Shown: one piece after another, positions 51,086 through 60,109 of the stretch
Numbering within the stretch: position 1 is the stretch's first letter
How the letters are laid out: each line of letters opens with the position of its first letter
From: Cyclobacteriaceae bacterium
Lineage (GTDB): Bacteria > Bacteroidota > Bacteroidia > Cytophagales > Cyclobacteriaceae
Assembly (NCBI GenBank): GCA_027533395.1
Contig: JAPZUF010000010.1
Span: 309,952 to 373,951 of the forward strand
Length of the DNA stretch: 64,000 bases
Reading direction: 5' to 3'
Position numbers and translations under genes: made by a program
Notes under the pieces: generated by a model
Database searches by the model: none
Told to the model about the DNA's origin: nothing
Seen by the model: the letters and a program-made list of their open reading frames with translations, nothing else

Positions 51086-52336
51086 CTATAATCGTGCTGT
51101 AACGTTTGATTTATTCCACATACCTTTTACATCGTACACAACGGTGTTCGCGTGTTTAATGTTGTCGATATTCAAAGTTAAAAATTCTTTATGCGATACT
51201 GCCAATACGATGGCGTGGTATTTTTTTTCAGGTTGGCTGATTAAATTTAATCCGTATTCGTGCTTTACTTCTTCAGCATCTGCTTGTGGGTCGTATATAT
51301 CAACGTTGGTTTTAAAGCTTTTTAATTCGTTGATGATATCAACTACCTTGCTGTTGCGAATGTCTGGACAATTTTCTTTGAAGGTGATTCCTAAAACCAG
51401 CACATCTGCTTTATTGATGGGCAGTTCGTTCTGTGCCATCAATTTAATAATGGTACTAGCGATGTAAGCGCCCATGTTATCGTTTATCTTTCTTCCGGAT
51501 AAAATAACCTGTGGATGGTAACCCAGACTTTCGGCTTTGTAAGTTAGATAATAAGGATCTACACCAATGCAATGGCCTCCTACTAAACCTGGTTTGAAAG
51601 GTAAGAAATTCCATTTCGTTCCTGCAGCTTCTAATACTTCGTGCGTGTCGATACCTACTCGCTCAAAAATTAAGGCTAATTCATTGACAAAAGCAATGTT
51701 GATATCGCGCTGTGAGTTTTCAATCACTTTGGCAGCTTCTGCTACTTTGATAGAGGATGCCTTATGCGTACCGGCAACTACAATTTTTTTATACAATTGA
51801 TCTACTTCCTCAGCAATGGCTGGCGTGCTGCCCGATGTTACTTTTTTAATGGTGGTAACACGATGTAGTTTATCACCTGGATTGATTCTTTCAGGTGAGT
51901 AACCGCAAAAGAAATCAACATTGTATTTTAATCCACTAACTTTTTCTAATACCGGAACACATACTTCTTCCGTGCAACCAGGATAAACGGTAGATTCGTA
52001 AATCACGATATCATTTTTCTTCAACACGCTGCCTACTGTTTTACTTGCGCTAATCAATGGAGATAAATCAGGTTTTTTAAATTCATCAACCGGTGTGGGC
52101 ACTGTAACGATAAAATACTTGACAGATTTTAAATCATTTAAGTCCGCGCTGTATGAAAGGTATTTGGCAGCTTGTAAGTCTTCTTTCTCTACTTCTAAAG
52201 TTCTGTCGTAGCCTTTTTGTAACTCACTGATCCTTTCTTTGTTGATATCGAAACCAACAACTGGAGTTACTTTTCCAAATTCAACAGCTAAAGGAAGTCC
52301 AACGTAACCTAAGCCAATGATGCCAATTTTTTCCAT
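51086..52336 (-). CDS. UDP-N-acetylhexosamine 6-dehydrogenase (TviB/WbpO/WbpA type)
   Basis: This NAD-dependent enzyme oxidises C6 of a UDP-HexNAc to the uronic acid in two steps. The 416-residue form starting at the ATG at 52336 begins KIGIIGLGYVGLPLAVEFGK and carries TVPTPVDEFKKPDL, YESTVYPGCTEEVCVPVLE, GYSPERINPGDK, and the catalytic cysteine in LVGGHCIGVDPYYLTYKAESLGYHPQVI, which is the TviB/WbpO pattern. Its product, probably UDP-GlcNAcA, is the substrate of WbpB in this locus. The start codon overlaps the epimerase stop by one base (TAATG). Confidence 0.92.
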   Translation of the reverse strand: MEKIGIIGLGYVGLPLAVEFGKVTPVVGFDINKERISELQKGYDRTLEVEKEDLQAAKYLSYSADLNDLKSVKYFIVTVPTPVDEFKKPDLSPLISASKTVGSVLKKNDIVIYESTVYPGCTEEVCVPVLEKVSGLKYNVDFFCGYSPERINPGDKLHRVTTIKKVTSGSTPAIAEEVDQLYKKIVVAGTHKASSIKVAEAAKVIENSQRDINIAFVNELALIFERVGIDTHEVLEAAGTKWNFLPFKPGLVGGHCIGVDPYYLTYKAESLGYHPQVILSGRKINDNMGAYIASTIIKLMAQNELPINKADVLVLGITFKENCPDIRNSKVVDIINELKSFKTNVDIYDPQADAEEVKHEYGLNLISQPEKKYHAIVLAVSHKEFLTLNIDNIKHANTVVYDVKGMWNKSNVTARL

Positions 52337-53361
52337 TATAATTTGATTTGATAATATGATACGTACCAATCGATAAATTTCCCGATTCCTTCTTCGATTG
52401 AAGTAGAAGGTTTAAAGTCAACAGCTTTCATCAATGCGTCAACATCGGCAAATGTTTCGGGCACATCGCCATCTTGCAAAGGCATCAAATTTTTAACTGC
52501 TTTCTTGTTTAATTTTTTCTCAATTACTTCGATGAAATGATTCAACTCCACCGGACTGTTATTGCCAATGTTGTAAATGCGATAAGGTGCAAAACTGGTA
52601 GAGGGGTCGGGTTGCATACCATTCCAATCCGAATTGGGGGCTGCGGCTTGTGGTACCAAACGAGAAATTGATTCGACAATATCATCTACATAGGTAAAAT
52701 CTCTTTTCATTTTTCCATGATTATAAACCTCAATGGGTTTACCTTCTAAGATGGCTTTTGTAAAAATGAACAAAGCCATATCAGGCCTACCATAAGGTCC
52801 ATAAACGGTAAAGAAACGCAAGCCTGTTGTTGGTAATTGATATAAACTGGAATAAGTATGCGCCATTAACTCGTTTGATTTTTTGGATGCCGCATATAAA
52901 GAGAGTGGATGATCTACGTTTTGATGCACTGCAAATGGCATTTTTTTATTAGCTCCATAAACCGAACTGCTCGATGCATAAACCAAATGCTGCACTTTAT
53001 TATGGCGACAAGCTTCAAGAATATTTAGAAATCCATGTAGGTTGCTATGCAAATAGGCATGTGGGTTAGTTAAAGAGTAACGAACACCTGCCTGAGCGGC
53101 TAGATTGACAACATAAGGAAACTGATTTTTTTCAAAAAGTTGATTGATGAATGCCCCATCTGATAAATCACCTGTTTCGAAGCTAAAACCTGATAATTTT
53201 TGCAAAATCGTTAAACGTGATTTTTTAAGGTTTACATCATAATAATCGTTCAGGTTATCCAACCCAACAACTTCATAACCTAAACCGATTAATTTTTGGG
53301 TGAGATGAAACCCGATAAAACCGGCTGCACCTGTTACTAATACTTTTTTCTTATTCTGCAT
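52336..53361 (-). CDS. NAD-dependent uronate epimerase (UDP-glucuronate 4-epimerase/TviC type)
   Basis: An extended SDR with VLVTGAAGFIGFHLTQKLIGLGYEVVGLDNLNDYYDVNLKKSRL, NLAAQAGVRYSLTNPHAYLHSNLHGFLNILEACR, YASSSSVYGANKKMPF, YAASKKSNELMAHTYSSLY, LRFFTVYGPYGRPDMALFIFTKAI and KRDFTYVDDIVESI. This is the pattern of UDP-GlcA 4-epimerases and of TviC/WbpP-like enzymes; the pairing with a TviB-like dehydrogenase would fit GalNAc uronic acid as well. I choose the ATG at 53361 (MQNKKKVLV); the longer TTG start overlaps the -7 promoter element. It is the first gene of the long minus-strand polysaccharide run. Confidence 0.88.
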   Translation of the reverse strand: MQNKKKVLVTGAAGFIGFHLTQKLIGLGYEVVGLDNLNDYYDVNLKKSRLTILQKLSGFSFETGDLSDGAFINQLFEKNQFPYVVNLAAQAGVRYSLTNPHAYLHSNLHGFLNILEACRHNKVQHLVYASSSSVYGANKKMPFAVHQNVDHPLSLYAASKKSNELMAHTYSSLYQLPTTGLRFFTVYGPYGRPDMALFIFTKAILEGKPIEVYNHGKMKRDFTYVDDIVESISRLVPQAAAPNSDWNGMQPDPSTSFAPYRIYNIGNNSPVELNHFIEVIEKKLNKKAVKNLMPLQDGDVPETFADVDALMKAVDFKPSTSIEEGIGKFIDWYVSYYQIKL

Positions 53362-53376
53362 AAAAATGAAACGGCA

Positions 53377-53406
53377 CAAAAGTAAACAAAATGGCGGGTC
53401 GGGTAA
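53377..53406 (-). promoter_or_regulatory. Candidate promoter of the polysaccharide locus
   Basis: On the minus strand TACTTTTG (53384-53377) matches TAnnTTTG exactly, and TTA (53406-53404) lies 19 bases upstream where TTG is expected. The implied transcript start leaves about 10 leader bases before the ATG at 53361, which is short but compatible with Bacteroidota translation. It is the only promoter-like site I see for the run down to about 31.8 kb. Confidence 0.4.
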
Positions 53407-53444
53407 AACTTAGTAACTTACAAACGAAATAATATTTTGTAACA

Positions 53445-54257
53445 ATGGAGAGACAATCGAATGAAATTGATTTGATAAAACTTTTAAGAGCATTCGCAGA
53501 ACTTTTAACCAAGCATAAAGGGGCGTTTGTAATAATTTTTTTATTATTTATCTCATTTGCCACAATTCAAAAAATTAATGAAAAACCAAACTTTGTTTAT
53601 GAATTAGTGATTCAATCTGAGGTTTTGGAACCCATGATTGCCTACAATTTGATGTATCCTGTAGGTGAGGCAGTGAGAAAAAAAGAAATTGAGGTTTTAA
53701 AGGAAATGCTTGGTACTAATTTTTCAGGTTTAACCTCTTTAAATCTAATTAAAGTTGAGCCATTGGTAACAACAAAAACATACAAGAAAGGCCCGGTTCT
53801 TCAACCCGATACAGTTTATTACACTAAATTAATAGTGAAAACAAATCAAGCTATTGAGACAGATTCACTTCAAAAAGTTTTACTGAACATTTGGTTGCAA
53901 TCGAATTTGCTAAAAGCAGAACGTGATGCTTTAGAAAGTGCGCGTAACTACCAATCAAGGTTAATCAAAGAAAAATCTGAGTCAGATAGTCTTTTACGGA
54001 TAAGCAAAAACACTGAAGAAAAAGCCTGGTATTTTAAAAAATCTTTGATAACGACAGCGTTTCTTATTGATATAGAAAGGCAACTGAAAATGTTTGGCGA
54101 TGGATTATTAGTAGTTAAACCCTTTAGCCCTAACGTTATTCCAGAACCCACAAAAAGCTGGACCATATATGGCTTAATGGCGCTGTTTACCACTTTCGTG
54201 TTTTTCGGGTTATATGTTTTCTTTTATGAATTGGTGGTTAAAGTAAGACAATCATGA
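53445..54257 (+). CDS. Wzz-like inner-membrane protein (possible chain-length regulator)
   Basis: The 270-residue protein has one helix near each end (AFVIIFLLFISFATI at about 27-41, and WTIYGLMALFTTFVFFGLYVFFYEL near 240-264) around a mostly helical periplasmic part with a predicted coiled segment at LLKAERDALESARNYQSRLIKEKSESDSLL. PNVIPEPTKSW before the last helix recalls the Pro-rich segment of Wzz/polysaccharide co-polymerases. Such proteins set O-antigen chain length. It is divergent from the polysaccharide locus by about 80 bases, but its stop overlaps the ccmB start (ATGA), so it is also coupled to cytochrome c maturation genes. The call rests on topology and place only. Confidence 0.55.
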   Translation: MERQSNEIDLIKLLRAFAELLTKHKGAFVIIFLLFISFATIQKINEKPNFVYELVIQSEVLEPMIAYNLMYPVGEAVRKKEIEVLKEMLGTNFSGLTSLNLIKVEPLVTTKTYKKGPVLQPDTVYYTKLIVKTNQAIETDSLQKVLLNIWLQSNLLKAERDALESARNYQSRLIKEKSESDSLLRISKNTEEKAWYFKKSLITTAFLIDIERQLKMFGDGLLVVKPFSPNVIPEPTKSWTIYGLMALFTTFVFFGLYVFFYELVVKVRQS

Positions 54258-54916
54258 AAGGTATTCTCCCTCTTCTCTCAAAAGAATTAAAACTCGAATA
54301 CAGAAAGCAATCCACCTTGGCAGGCATTGCCTTGTATCTTTTTTCGCTCACCTTTATCTGTTATCTCACCTTTAAACTTAAACAACAAAGTATACAACCT
54401 GTAACCTGGTCTGCTTTGTTTTGGCTGGTTATTTTATTTGCTGTGATGAACAGCGTAGCCAAAAGTTTTATTGGCGAAAGAAAAGGATTAAGCATCTATT
54501 ATTACTACATCGCATCGCCTCAGGCCATTATTATTTCGAAAATTATTTACAACGCAGTATTGGCTTTTGTATTAAGTGCAATAGCCTACTTTTTATTTGT
54601 TGTTTTCATAGGTAATCCTGTTCAAGATGTTTTCTTATTTTTTTTAACACTTGTTTTAACCTCCTGGGGTTTGGCCTCATCCTTAAGTTTTATATCGGCT
54701 ATTGCGGCAAAAGCAAGCAACAGCCACGTTGTAATGGCAGTGCTTAGCTTTCCGGCTTTAATAGCTGTTTTGTTAATGGCCATCCGATTATCTAAAAATG
54801 CTTTAGATGGTCTTGACTTTTCGGTGAGTGCAGACGAACTATATAATTTACTCGCAATAAATTGTATCAGTACAGCATTAGCCTACGTTCTCTTCCCCTA
54901 TATTTGGCGCAGCTAA
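54254..54916 (+). CDS. ccmB: Heme exporter protein CcmB (cytochrome c maturation)
   Basis: CcmB is the membrane subunit of the CcmABCD complex that releases holo-CcmE. The 220-residue product has six helices and the family start LLSKELKLEYRKQSTLAGIALYLFSLTFICYLTF, with ERKGLSIYYYYIASPQAIIISKIIYN in the middle and PALIAVLLMAIRLSKNAL near the end. The start ATG overlaps the stop of the Wzz-like gene. The ATPase CcmA is not encoded next to it and must be elsewhere if present. Confidence 0.88.
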   Translation: MKGILPLLSKELKLEYRKQSTLAGIALYLFSLTFICYLTFKLKQQSIQPVTWSALFWLVILFAVMNSVAKSFIGERKGLSIYYYYIASPQAIIISKIIYNAVLAFVLSAIAYFLFVVFIGNPVQDVFLFFLTLVLTSWGLASSLSFISAIAAKASNSHVVMAVLSFPALIAVLLMAIRLSKNALDGLDFSVSADELYNLLAINCISTALAYVLFPYIWRS

Positions 54917-54928
54917 GAAAGATTGCAA

Positions 54929-55591
54929 ATGAACTTGAAAAAACACTGGTGGAAGGCTTTAGCAATTGTTTTGCTGGTTTATGTGCACACGGTTGGACTT
55001 CTGGCCGAAGTGCCAAGATTAAATATTTTAAATGAAACCATCCGCGCACTTTATTTTCACGTGCCCATGTGGTTTGGAATGGTTTTGTTGTACGCGGTTT
55101 CGGTGTATTATGCTATCCTTTGCTTGCGCAAACCGGGGCAAGGGTACGACATTTGGTCGGTTAACTTTGCACATACCGGCACTTTACTCGGTATTTTAGG
55201 AATAGCGACTGGTATGTTGTGGGCGAATTATACCTGGGGCTCGCCCTGGCATGGCGATCCTAAACAAAATGGAGCAGCCATAGCCTTGTTGGTTTACTTA
55301 GCATACTTTGTTTTACGAGGTTCTTTAGAAAGCGAAGAACAAAAAGAAAGATTAAGTGCTGTGTATAATCTCTTTGCTTTCGCAGCGATGATTCCTTTGA
55401 TTTTTATTATTCCCCGCCTTACTGAATCGGTTCATCCCGGCAGTGGAGGAAATCCTGGCTTCAATGCTTATGATTTAGATAGTCGCATGCGTTTGGTGTT
55501 TTATCCGGCCGTTATCGGTTGGTTTTTAGTAGGACTTTGGTTGGTGAATATCAGAGTAAGAGTACAGCAGTTAAACAAAAGCAATTCTTGA
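54929..55591 (+). CDS. ccmC: Heme handling protein CcmC
   Basis: CcmC loads heme onto CcmE. The 220-residue protein has six helices, an early conserved His segment (IRALYFHVPMWFGMVLLYAVSVYYAI) and the periplasmic WWD-type segment reading MLWANYTWGSPWHGDPKQNGAAIALLVYLAYF; the last His is in RLTESVHPGSGGNP. These are the two axial heme histidines and the tryptophan-rich loop of the family. The WWD loop is WGSPWHGDP, slightly altered from WGTWWxWD. I start at the ATG at 54929; the upstream TTG is unlikely. It follows ccmB by 12 bases. Confidence 0.9.
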   Translation: MNLKKHWWKALAIVLLVYVHTVGLLAEVPRLNILNETIRALYFHVPMWFGMVLLYAVSVYYAILCLRKPGQGYDIWSVNFAHTGTLLGILGIATGMLWANYTWGSPWHGDPKQNGAAIALLVYLAYFVLRGSLESEEQKERLSAVYNLFAFAAMIPLIFIIPRLTESVHPGSGGNPGFNAYDLDSRMRLVFYPAVIGWFLVGLWLVNIRVRVQQLNKSNS

Positions 55592-55593
55592 AC

Positions 55594-55833
55594 ATGAAAA
55601 ATACATTTCAAAAAATAGTAGCTACACTTTTTTTATTCCTTAGCGGAACCTTGCATGCTCAAACTACGGAGGTTGAAATGGCTGATGCTTTTCGTGCCGA
55701 TGGAAAAATTTATGTTGTAGTAGCGATGGTGCTAATCATTTTGGTGGGTTTCTTTGTTTACTTAATACTAGTGGATAGAAAACTCTCGCGAATAGAAAAA
55801 GAACAAAAATCATCAACAGAAAAAGAGAATTAA
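55594..55833 (+). CDS. ccmD: CcmD-like small membrane protein
   Basis: The 79-residue protein has a signal-peptide-like start (MKNTFQKIVATLFLFLSGTLHAQ), then a short periplasmic part, one helix (IYVVVAMVLIILVGFFVYLILV) and a basic/acidic cytosolic tail DRKLSRIEKEQKSSTEKEN. Short proteins with this helix-RxLxRIEKE pattern, sitting between ccmC and ccmE, are CcmD-like; in enterobacteria CcmD helps release CcmE from CcmABC. It starts 2 bases after the ccmC stop. The signal sequence is unusual compared with enterobacterial CcmD. Confidence 0.75.
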   Translation: MKNTFQKIVATLFLFLSGTLHAQTTEVEMADAFRADGKIYVVVAMVLIILVGFFVYLILVDRKLSRIEKEQKSSTEKEN

Positions 55834-55850
55834 CATAAACTTGTTGCGCT

Positions 55851-56264
55851 ATGAAAAAATCGCACATCATCATCATCGTTATCATTGCTGCAGCCATTGG
55901 CATTATCATGACTACAGCAGGAGACGCCAGCACCTATGTAACTTTTACAGATGCGTATAAAATGGCTTCTCAAGGCAACGATGAAAGTATTCACGTAGTT
56001 GGCGAGCTCAAAAAAAATGCATCGGGTGAGGTAATTGGTATTCTGGAAGGCGCTGATAAAGTTTCTTTTTCTTTTTTGATGATTGATGAGAATGGCAAAG
56101 AACAAATCGTGCAATACAAAGAGCCTATGCCTGCTGATTTTACGAAATCAGAAAAGGTAGTAGTGATCGGCAAATACGTAGGCGAAATTTTTATGGCCGA
56201 AAAAATATTATTGAAATGTCCTTCTAAATACCAGGAAGAAGGCGCGCCCGTACGCGGAGCATAA
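55851..56264 (+). CDS. ccmE: Periplasmic heme chaperone CcmE (CxxxY type)
   Basis: CcmE carries heme covalently from CcmC to CcmF. The 137-residue protein has one N-terminal anchor helix (IIIIVIIAAAIGIIM) and an OB-fold with FTDAYKMASQGNDESIHVVGELKKN and VVVIGKYVGEIFMAEKILLKCPSKYQEE. The heme-binding motif is normally H-x3-Y; here it is C123-P-S-K-Y127. The CxxxY version is known from archaea and Desulfovibrio, where it goes with a reduced maturation pathway. It is the correct length and in the normal gene order, 17 bases after ccmD. Confidence 0.92.
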   Translation: MKKSHIIIIVIIAAAIGIIMTTAGDASTYVTFTDAYKMASQGNDESIHVVGELKKNASGEVIGILEGADKVSFSFLMIDENGKEQIVQYKEPMPADFTKSEKVVVIGKYVGEIFMAEKILLKCPSKYQEEGAPVRGA

Positions 56265-56282
56265 AACATAAACAACATCAAC

Positions 56283-58814
56283 ATGCATTATTGGATCGGT
56301 AACGTTGGGCATCTGTGTGTACTTATAGCATTTGTTAGTTCTGCAGTTTCTTTCTTTTCATTTTTTAAAGCCAGCAACGCCCTCAACCCACAAGCAGAGG
56401 GTTGGCGTAAAAACGGAATTTTTTCATTCTACATCCATGCTATTGCTGTTTTAGGAATTTGCATTACGCTTTTCACCATTTTGGCTAATCACTATTTCGA
56501 ATACCATTATGCCTACAATCACTCAGATAGCAAACTGCCCACGCATTATTTGATTTCAACCTTTTGGAACGGACAAGAAGGAAGTTTTTTGCTTTGGATG
56601 TTTTGGCAAGCACTGCTGGGCATCATTCTTATTCATACCAATAAATTCTGGCAAGCACCAGTGATGACAGTTTTTGCCTTAGTGCAAGCATTTTTATCGA
56701 GCATGATTTTAGGCGTTGTTTTACCGGTAATCGAATTAAAAATTGGTAGCTCACCTTTTATATTATTGCGCGAAGTAATGGCCGATGCGCCTATCTTTAA
56801 AATGCAACCTGAGTTTGTTCCTAAAGAAGGAAACGGACTTAATCCACTCTTACAAAATTATTGGATGGTTATCCATCCGCCCACTTTGTTTTTAGGTTTT
56901 GCGACTACACTCATTCCTTTCGCATATTGTATAGCAGGCTTGTGGCAAAAGAAATACAGAGAGTGGGTTCGACCTGCTTTGCCTTGGGCCTTGTTCTCCG
57001 GAGCTGTGCTCGGACTTGGTATTTTAATGGGTGGTTATTGGGCGTATGAAACACTCAACTTTGGTGGCTATTGGAATTGGGATCCGGTAGAAAATGCAGT
57101 TTATGTGCCGTGGTTAATTTTGGTGGCGAGTATTCATACGATGATTACGTATAAGAATAGCCAAACCGCGCTAAAATTTTCAATCATCTTAGTTATCAGT
57201 GTTTTTGTGTTGATTTTATACTCAACATTTTTAACACGTTCCGGAATTTTAGGCGATGCTTCTGTGCATTCATTTACCGATTTAGGATTATCGGGTCAAT
57301 TGTTGATTTATCTACTCGTATTTTTATTAGCAGGCATTATCCTTGCAGCTATACGTTGGAAAGAAATTCCAAGTAGCGAACAAGAAGCTTCCGTTTATTC
57401 GCGCGAGTTTTGGATTTTCTTAGGCGTGGCTACTTTGTGCATGATGGGTTTTCAGGTTTTGGTGCCAACGTCTATTCCGGTGTGGAATAAAATTGTAGAT
57501 ATTTTTGGTGGAAATTCTAATTTAGCTCCTCCTGCCAATCAAGTTGAGTTTTATTCGAAATATCAAATCTGGTTTGCCATTGGTGTTGGTCTGTTATCAG
57601 CAGTTGGCCAATATTTCTGGTGGAAAAAAATTGATAAGAAGGAATTGAAGAAAGAATTACAAACGCCATTCTTGTTGGCTTTATTACTCTTTGCATTAAT
57701 CATCTCCATTGGCTCTGTAACTAACCCAGTCTATATGCTTTTAGTGTTGGCTGGTGTATTAGCGCTTGTAGGAAACGCAAAAATTTTAATCAACTTGCTT
57801 AAATCTAATCCTAATTTATCAGGAGGTGCAGTAACGCATATTGGAGTGGGCATGATGTTAATTGGTATTTTATTTTCTGCTGGATATTCCAGAGTTGTAT
57901 CGATTAACAACACAGGTTTATTGTACTCGCGCGAAGCAGGAGAAGAATTTAACAGAGACAACTTATTGCTTTTCTTGAATGAAACACGCACAATGGCCGA
58001 TTACGAAGTGGAATACCTCGGCCCGCGTTTAGAGTTGAGAGAAAATAATGGCTTTATCGATAAGTATGGTGTGATGCTAACAGACGACCGCGATTATGTG
58101 GTGTTAACCCGCGACCAACAAATTGATGCTTTAAAACTAAAGAAAGGAGATACCGTTCGGGTATATGGAGAAAACACCTATTACGAAATACAACTTCGTA
58201 AAGAAGGAAAAACCTATACCTTATTTCCGCGCGCTCAGGTAAATCCGGACATGGGTGGTATTTTATCTTCACCTGATATTCACAGAACTGCCATTGCTGA
58301 TTTCTATACGTATACTTCATCCATCATGCGCCCCGATCAGGAAAAAGAATGGAGTAAAGTGCAAGAGTTAAGAGCAAAAGTGAACGAAGATTTTTTTGCT
58401 AATGATTTTGTGAGCACAGTTACGAATATAGTTCGGGTAAACGAAGTACCCGGCATTCCTTTGCAAACTGAAGATGTAGCTGTAAAAGCGACTATACAAG
58501 TGAAAGGCGCTAACCAAGATAATATCGCTGAACCTATCTTTTTGATTCGCAATAAATTAGTAGGAAGAGTAAGTTCAGAAATTCCGGAGCTAGGCATAGA
58601 ATTTACGTTGATGAACATCCATCCGGAAACCAACGATTTCACGCTCGGCTATAAGACACGCCAAAAAGATTGGGTGGTTATTAAAGTATTGGAGAAACCC
58701 ATGATTAATATTCTTTGGATTGGAACCTTGGTTGTCATGCTAGGTTTTAGCATCGCTATTTACAGACGCTACCGCGAATTTATGCTGATGAAGAGCAAGG
58801 GGCAGGAGGTTTAG
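56283..58814 (+). CDS. ccmF: Cytochrome c heme lyase subunit CcmF
   Basis: CcmF attaches heme from CcmE to apocytochrome c. The 843-residue protein has about 15 helices. Its WWD motif is complete: YETLNFGGYWNWDPVENAVYVPWLI, with conserved histidines in YWMVIHPPTLFLGFATTL and LVASIHTMITYK and the THIGVGMMLIGILFSAGYSR segment near 530. A large periplasmic domain of about 250 residues follows (TMADYEVEYLGPRLELREN onward), then one last helix. The length is longer than enterobacterial CcmF (about 650) because of this domain, as is usual in Bacteroidota. It is the last gene of the ccm run. Confidence 0.93.
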   Translation: MHYWIGNVGHLCVLIAFVSSAVSFFSFFKASNALNPQAEGWRKNGIFSFYIHAIAVLGICITLFTILANHYFEYHYAYNHSDSKLPTHYLISTFWNGQEGSFLLWMFWQALLGIILIHTNKFWQAPVMTVFALVQAFLSSMILGVVLPVIELKIGSSPFILLREVMADAPIFKMQPEFVPKEGNGLNPLLQNYWMVIHPPTLFLGFATTLIPFAYCIAGLWQKKYREWVRPALPWALFSGAVLGLGILMGGYWAYETLNFGGYWNWDPVENAVYVPWLILVASIHTMITYKNSQTALKFSIILVISVFVLILYSTFLTRSGILGDASVHSFTDLGLSGQLLIYLLVFLLAGIILAAIRWKEIPSSEQEASVYSREFWIFLGVATLCMMGFQVLVPTSIPVWNKIVDIFGGNSNLAPPANQVEFYSKYQIWFAIGVGLLSAVGQYFWWKKIDKKELKKELQTPFLLALLLFALIISIGSVTNPVYMLLVLAGVLALVGNAKILINLLKSNPNLSGGAVTHIGVGMMLIGILFSAGYSRVVSINNTGLLYSREAGEEFNRDNLLLFLNETRTMADYEVEYLGPRLELRENNGFIDKYGVMLTDDRDYVVLTRDQQIDALKLKKGDTVRVYGENTYYEIQLRKEGKTYTLFPRAQVNPDMGGILSSPDIHRTAIADFYTYTSSIMRPDQEKEWSKVQELRAKVNEDFFANDFVSTVTNIVRVNEVPGIPLQTEDVAVKATIQVKGANQDNIAEPIFLIRNKLVGRVSSEIPELGIEFTLMNIHPETNDFTLGYKTRQKDWVVIKVLEKPMINILWIGTLVVMLGFSIAIYRRYREFMLMKSKGQEV

Positions 58815-58993
58815 CTATACGAACTATTCTTACTGAGAATTGCCAGATGGAAATTCTGAGTAGGTGAAAAACTATTCCAACGCAATTCTTTTGCTTTACT
58901 ATTTCATTTTTTCTTCCTAAATAGAGTTTAAATTTAATGCTCGTTGTTTCCCCAAGAACTTAATCAGTCAAATCAGAACGATATTTTGTCTAA

Positions 58994-59416
58994 ATGAAAG
59001 TAAGAATTGCAATATTAATTTTCAGTGTGTTTTCGATGGCTTCTTACTGCAAACAAGATTGTGATAACCTTGACAAAGAGCAAATAAGAATAAGTTTATG
59101 GACAGATAAAATTGACTCGATTGAGATTAAGACTCCGATAAATTTCATAATATCTAATCCTCAACCAAATTTTTTTTCTTATAACAGTGGATGGATTAAT
59201 ATTGAAGAAAAAAATTTGCAAGTAGTAGTTTATATAGAGAATAATAGTACTCAAATAGAAATTCCAATTAAGGAAGATAGTTCTTTAAAATTAGTGATAA
59301 CTGATTCGTCAAGAAATGATTGCAATTTTGAAAATGTTGATACGATAAATGATTGGCAAACATTCTCTTTAAATGATGTAATATATTGTTATTATCATAA
59401 AGTAAATGATTGCTAG
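58994..59416 (+). CDS. Hypothetical secreted protein, paralogue of the next gene
   Basis: An unrecognised 140-residue protein with a signal sequence (RIAILIFSVFSMASYC) and possibly a lipidated Cys at about 19, although SYC is not a standard lipobox. The mature part starts KQDCDNLDKEQ, has a beta-sheet pattern with KIDSIEI, VVVYIENNSTQIEIPIKEDSSLKLVI, a mid cysteine and the end VIYCYYHKVNDC. The same cysteine positions and IPIK-x-D-x-SL block recur in the next gene, so the two are tandem duplicates. It follows ccmF by 179 bases and is A+T-rich compared with it. Function unknown. Confidence 0.6.
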   Translation: MKVRIAILIFSVFSMASYCKQDCDNLDKEQIRISLWTDKIDSIEIKTPINFIISNPQPNFFSYNSGWINIEEKNLQVVVYIENNSTQIEIPIKEDSSLKLVITDSSRNDCNFENVDTINDWQTFSLNDVIYCYYHKVNDC

Positions 59417-59642
59417 TAAATACTTGGCATAAAAATGTAACATTCAGAAATATTAAATAGAAAATTATATTAAAGTAATAGGTATTTGCATTTTATTTAT
59501 TTTTTACAATAATTTCTATATGGTTAGGTTGATGAAAAATATTCAATTCGTACAAATCGCATAGAAAATCTTGTATGAAGAATAGATTTTTACTGTATCG
59601 ATATCTCGTTGTTTAATGTTCTATCAATTAATAAACAGAATT

Positions 59643-60071
59643 ATGTACATTTCAAAAATATTTTGGTTAATTCTTTTACTTATTTGTTTAAGTTCTTGTC
59701 AAAAGGATTGTTTAGATAGAGTGGGTAAAGAACGATTTAATATTGAAACTTCATTAGAGGAGATTGATTCAATAGAAATTACATCTAATATAAATTTCCA
59801 GAAAATTTTTGATTCAGATATTTTGAATGGTTATCAATCTGAATATGTCAATACAGATTTAAAAAAGCTAAGCATAATTGTCTACATTGATAGTGATTCA
59901 ACCCACATCAATATTCCTATCAAAAATGATCATAGTCTTTATATTTCAATTTCTACTACAAATTCAAACAAGTGCCTTCCAGAACTTTTAAATGAAAGGT
60001 TTGAATGGGTTTCTTCTTCTAAAGGTGAAATTCAATATTGCTATACTTATAGTCTTAATGATTGTCTTTAA
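59643..60071 (+). CDS. Hypothetical lipoprotein, paralogue of the previous gene
   Basis: The 142-residue product starting at the ATG at 59643 has a signal sequence with a clear lipobox (LLLICLSSC), then QKDCLDRVGKERFNIE, EEIDSIEI, IIVYIDSDSTHINIPIKNDHSLYISI, a central C-L-P and the end YCYTYSLNDCL. Four cysteines align with those of the preceding protein and may form two disulfides. An upstream ATG at 59616 would add nine residues that weaken the signal peptide. The spacer between the two genes (about 200 bases) is very A+T-rich and holds nothing I can identify. Function unknown. Confidence 0.65.
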   Translation: MYISKIFWLILLLICLSSCQKDCLDRVGKERFNIETSLEEIDSIEITSNINFQKIFDSDILNGYQSEYVNTDLKKLSIIVYIDSDSTHINIPIKNDHSLYISISTTNSNKCLPELLNERFEWVSSSKGEIQYCYTYSLNDCL

Positions 60072-60109
60072 GAACTTTAATTTATCAAAAACAATTTTGA
60101 GAATAACAT

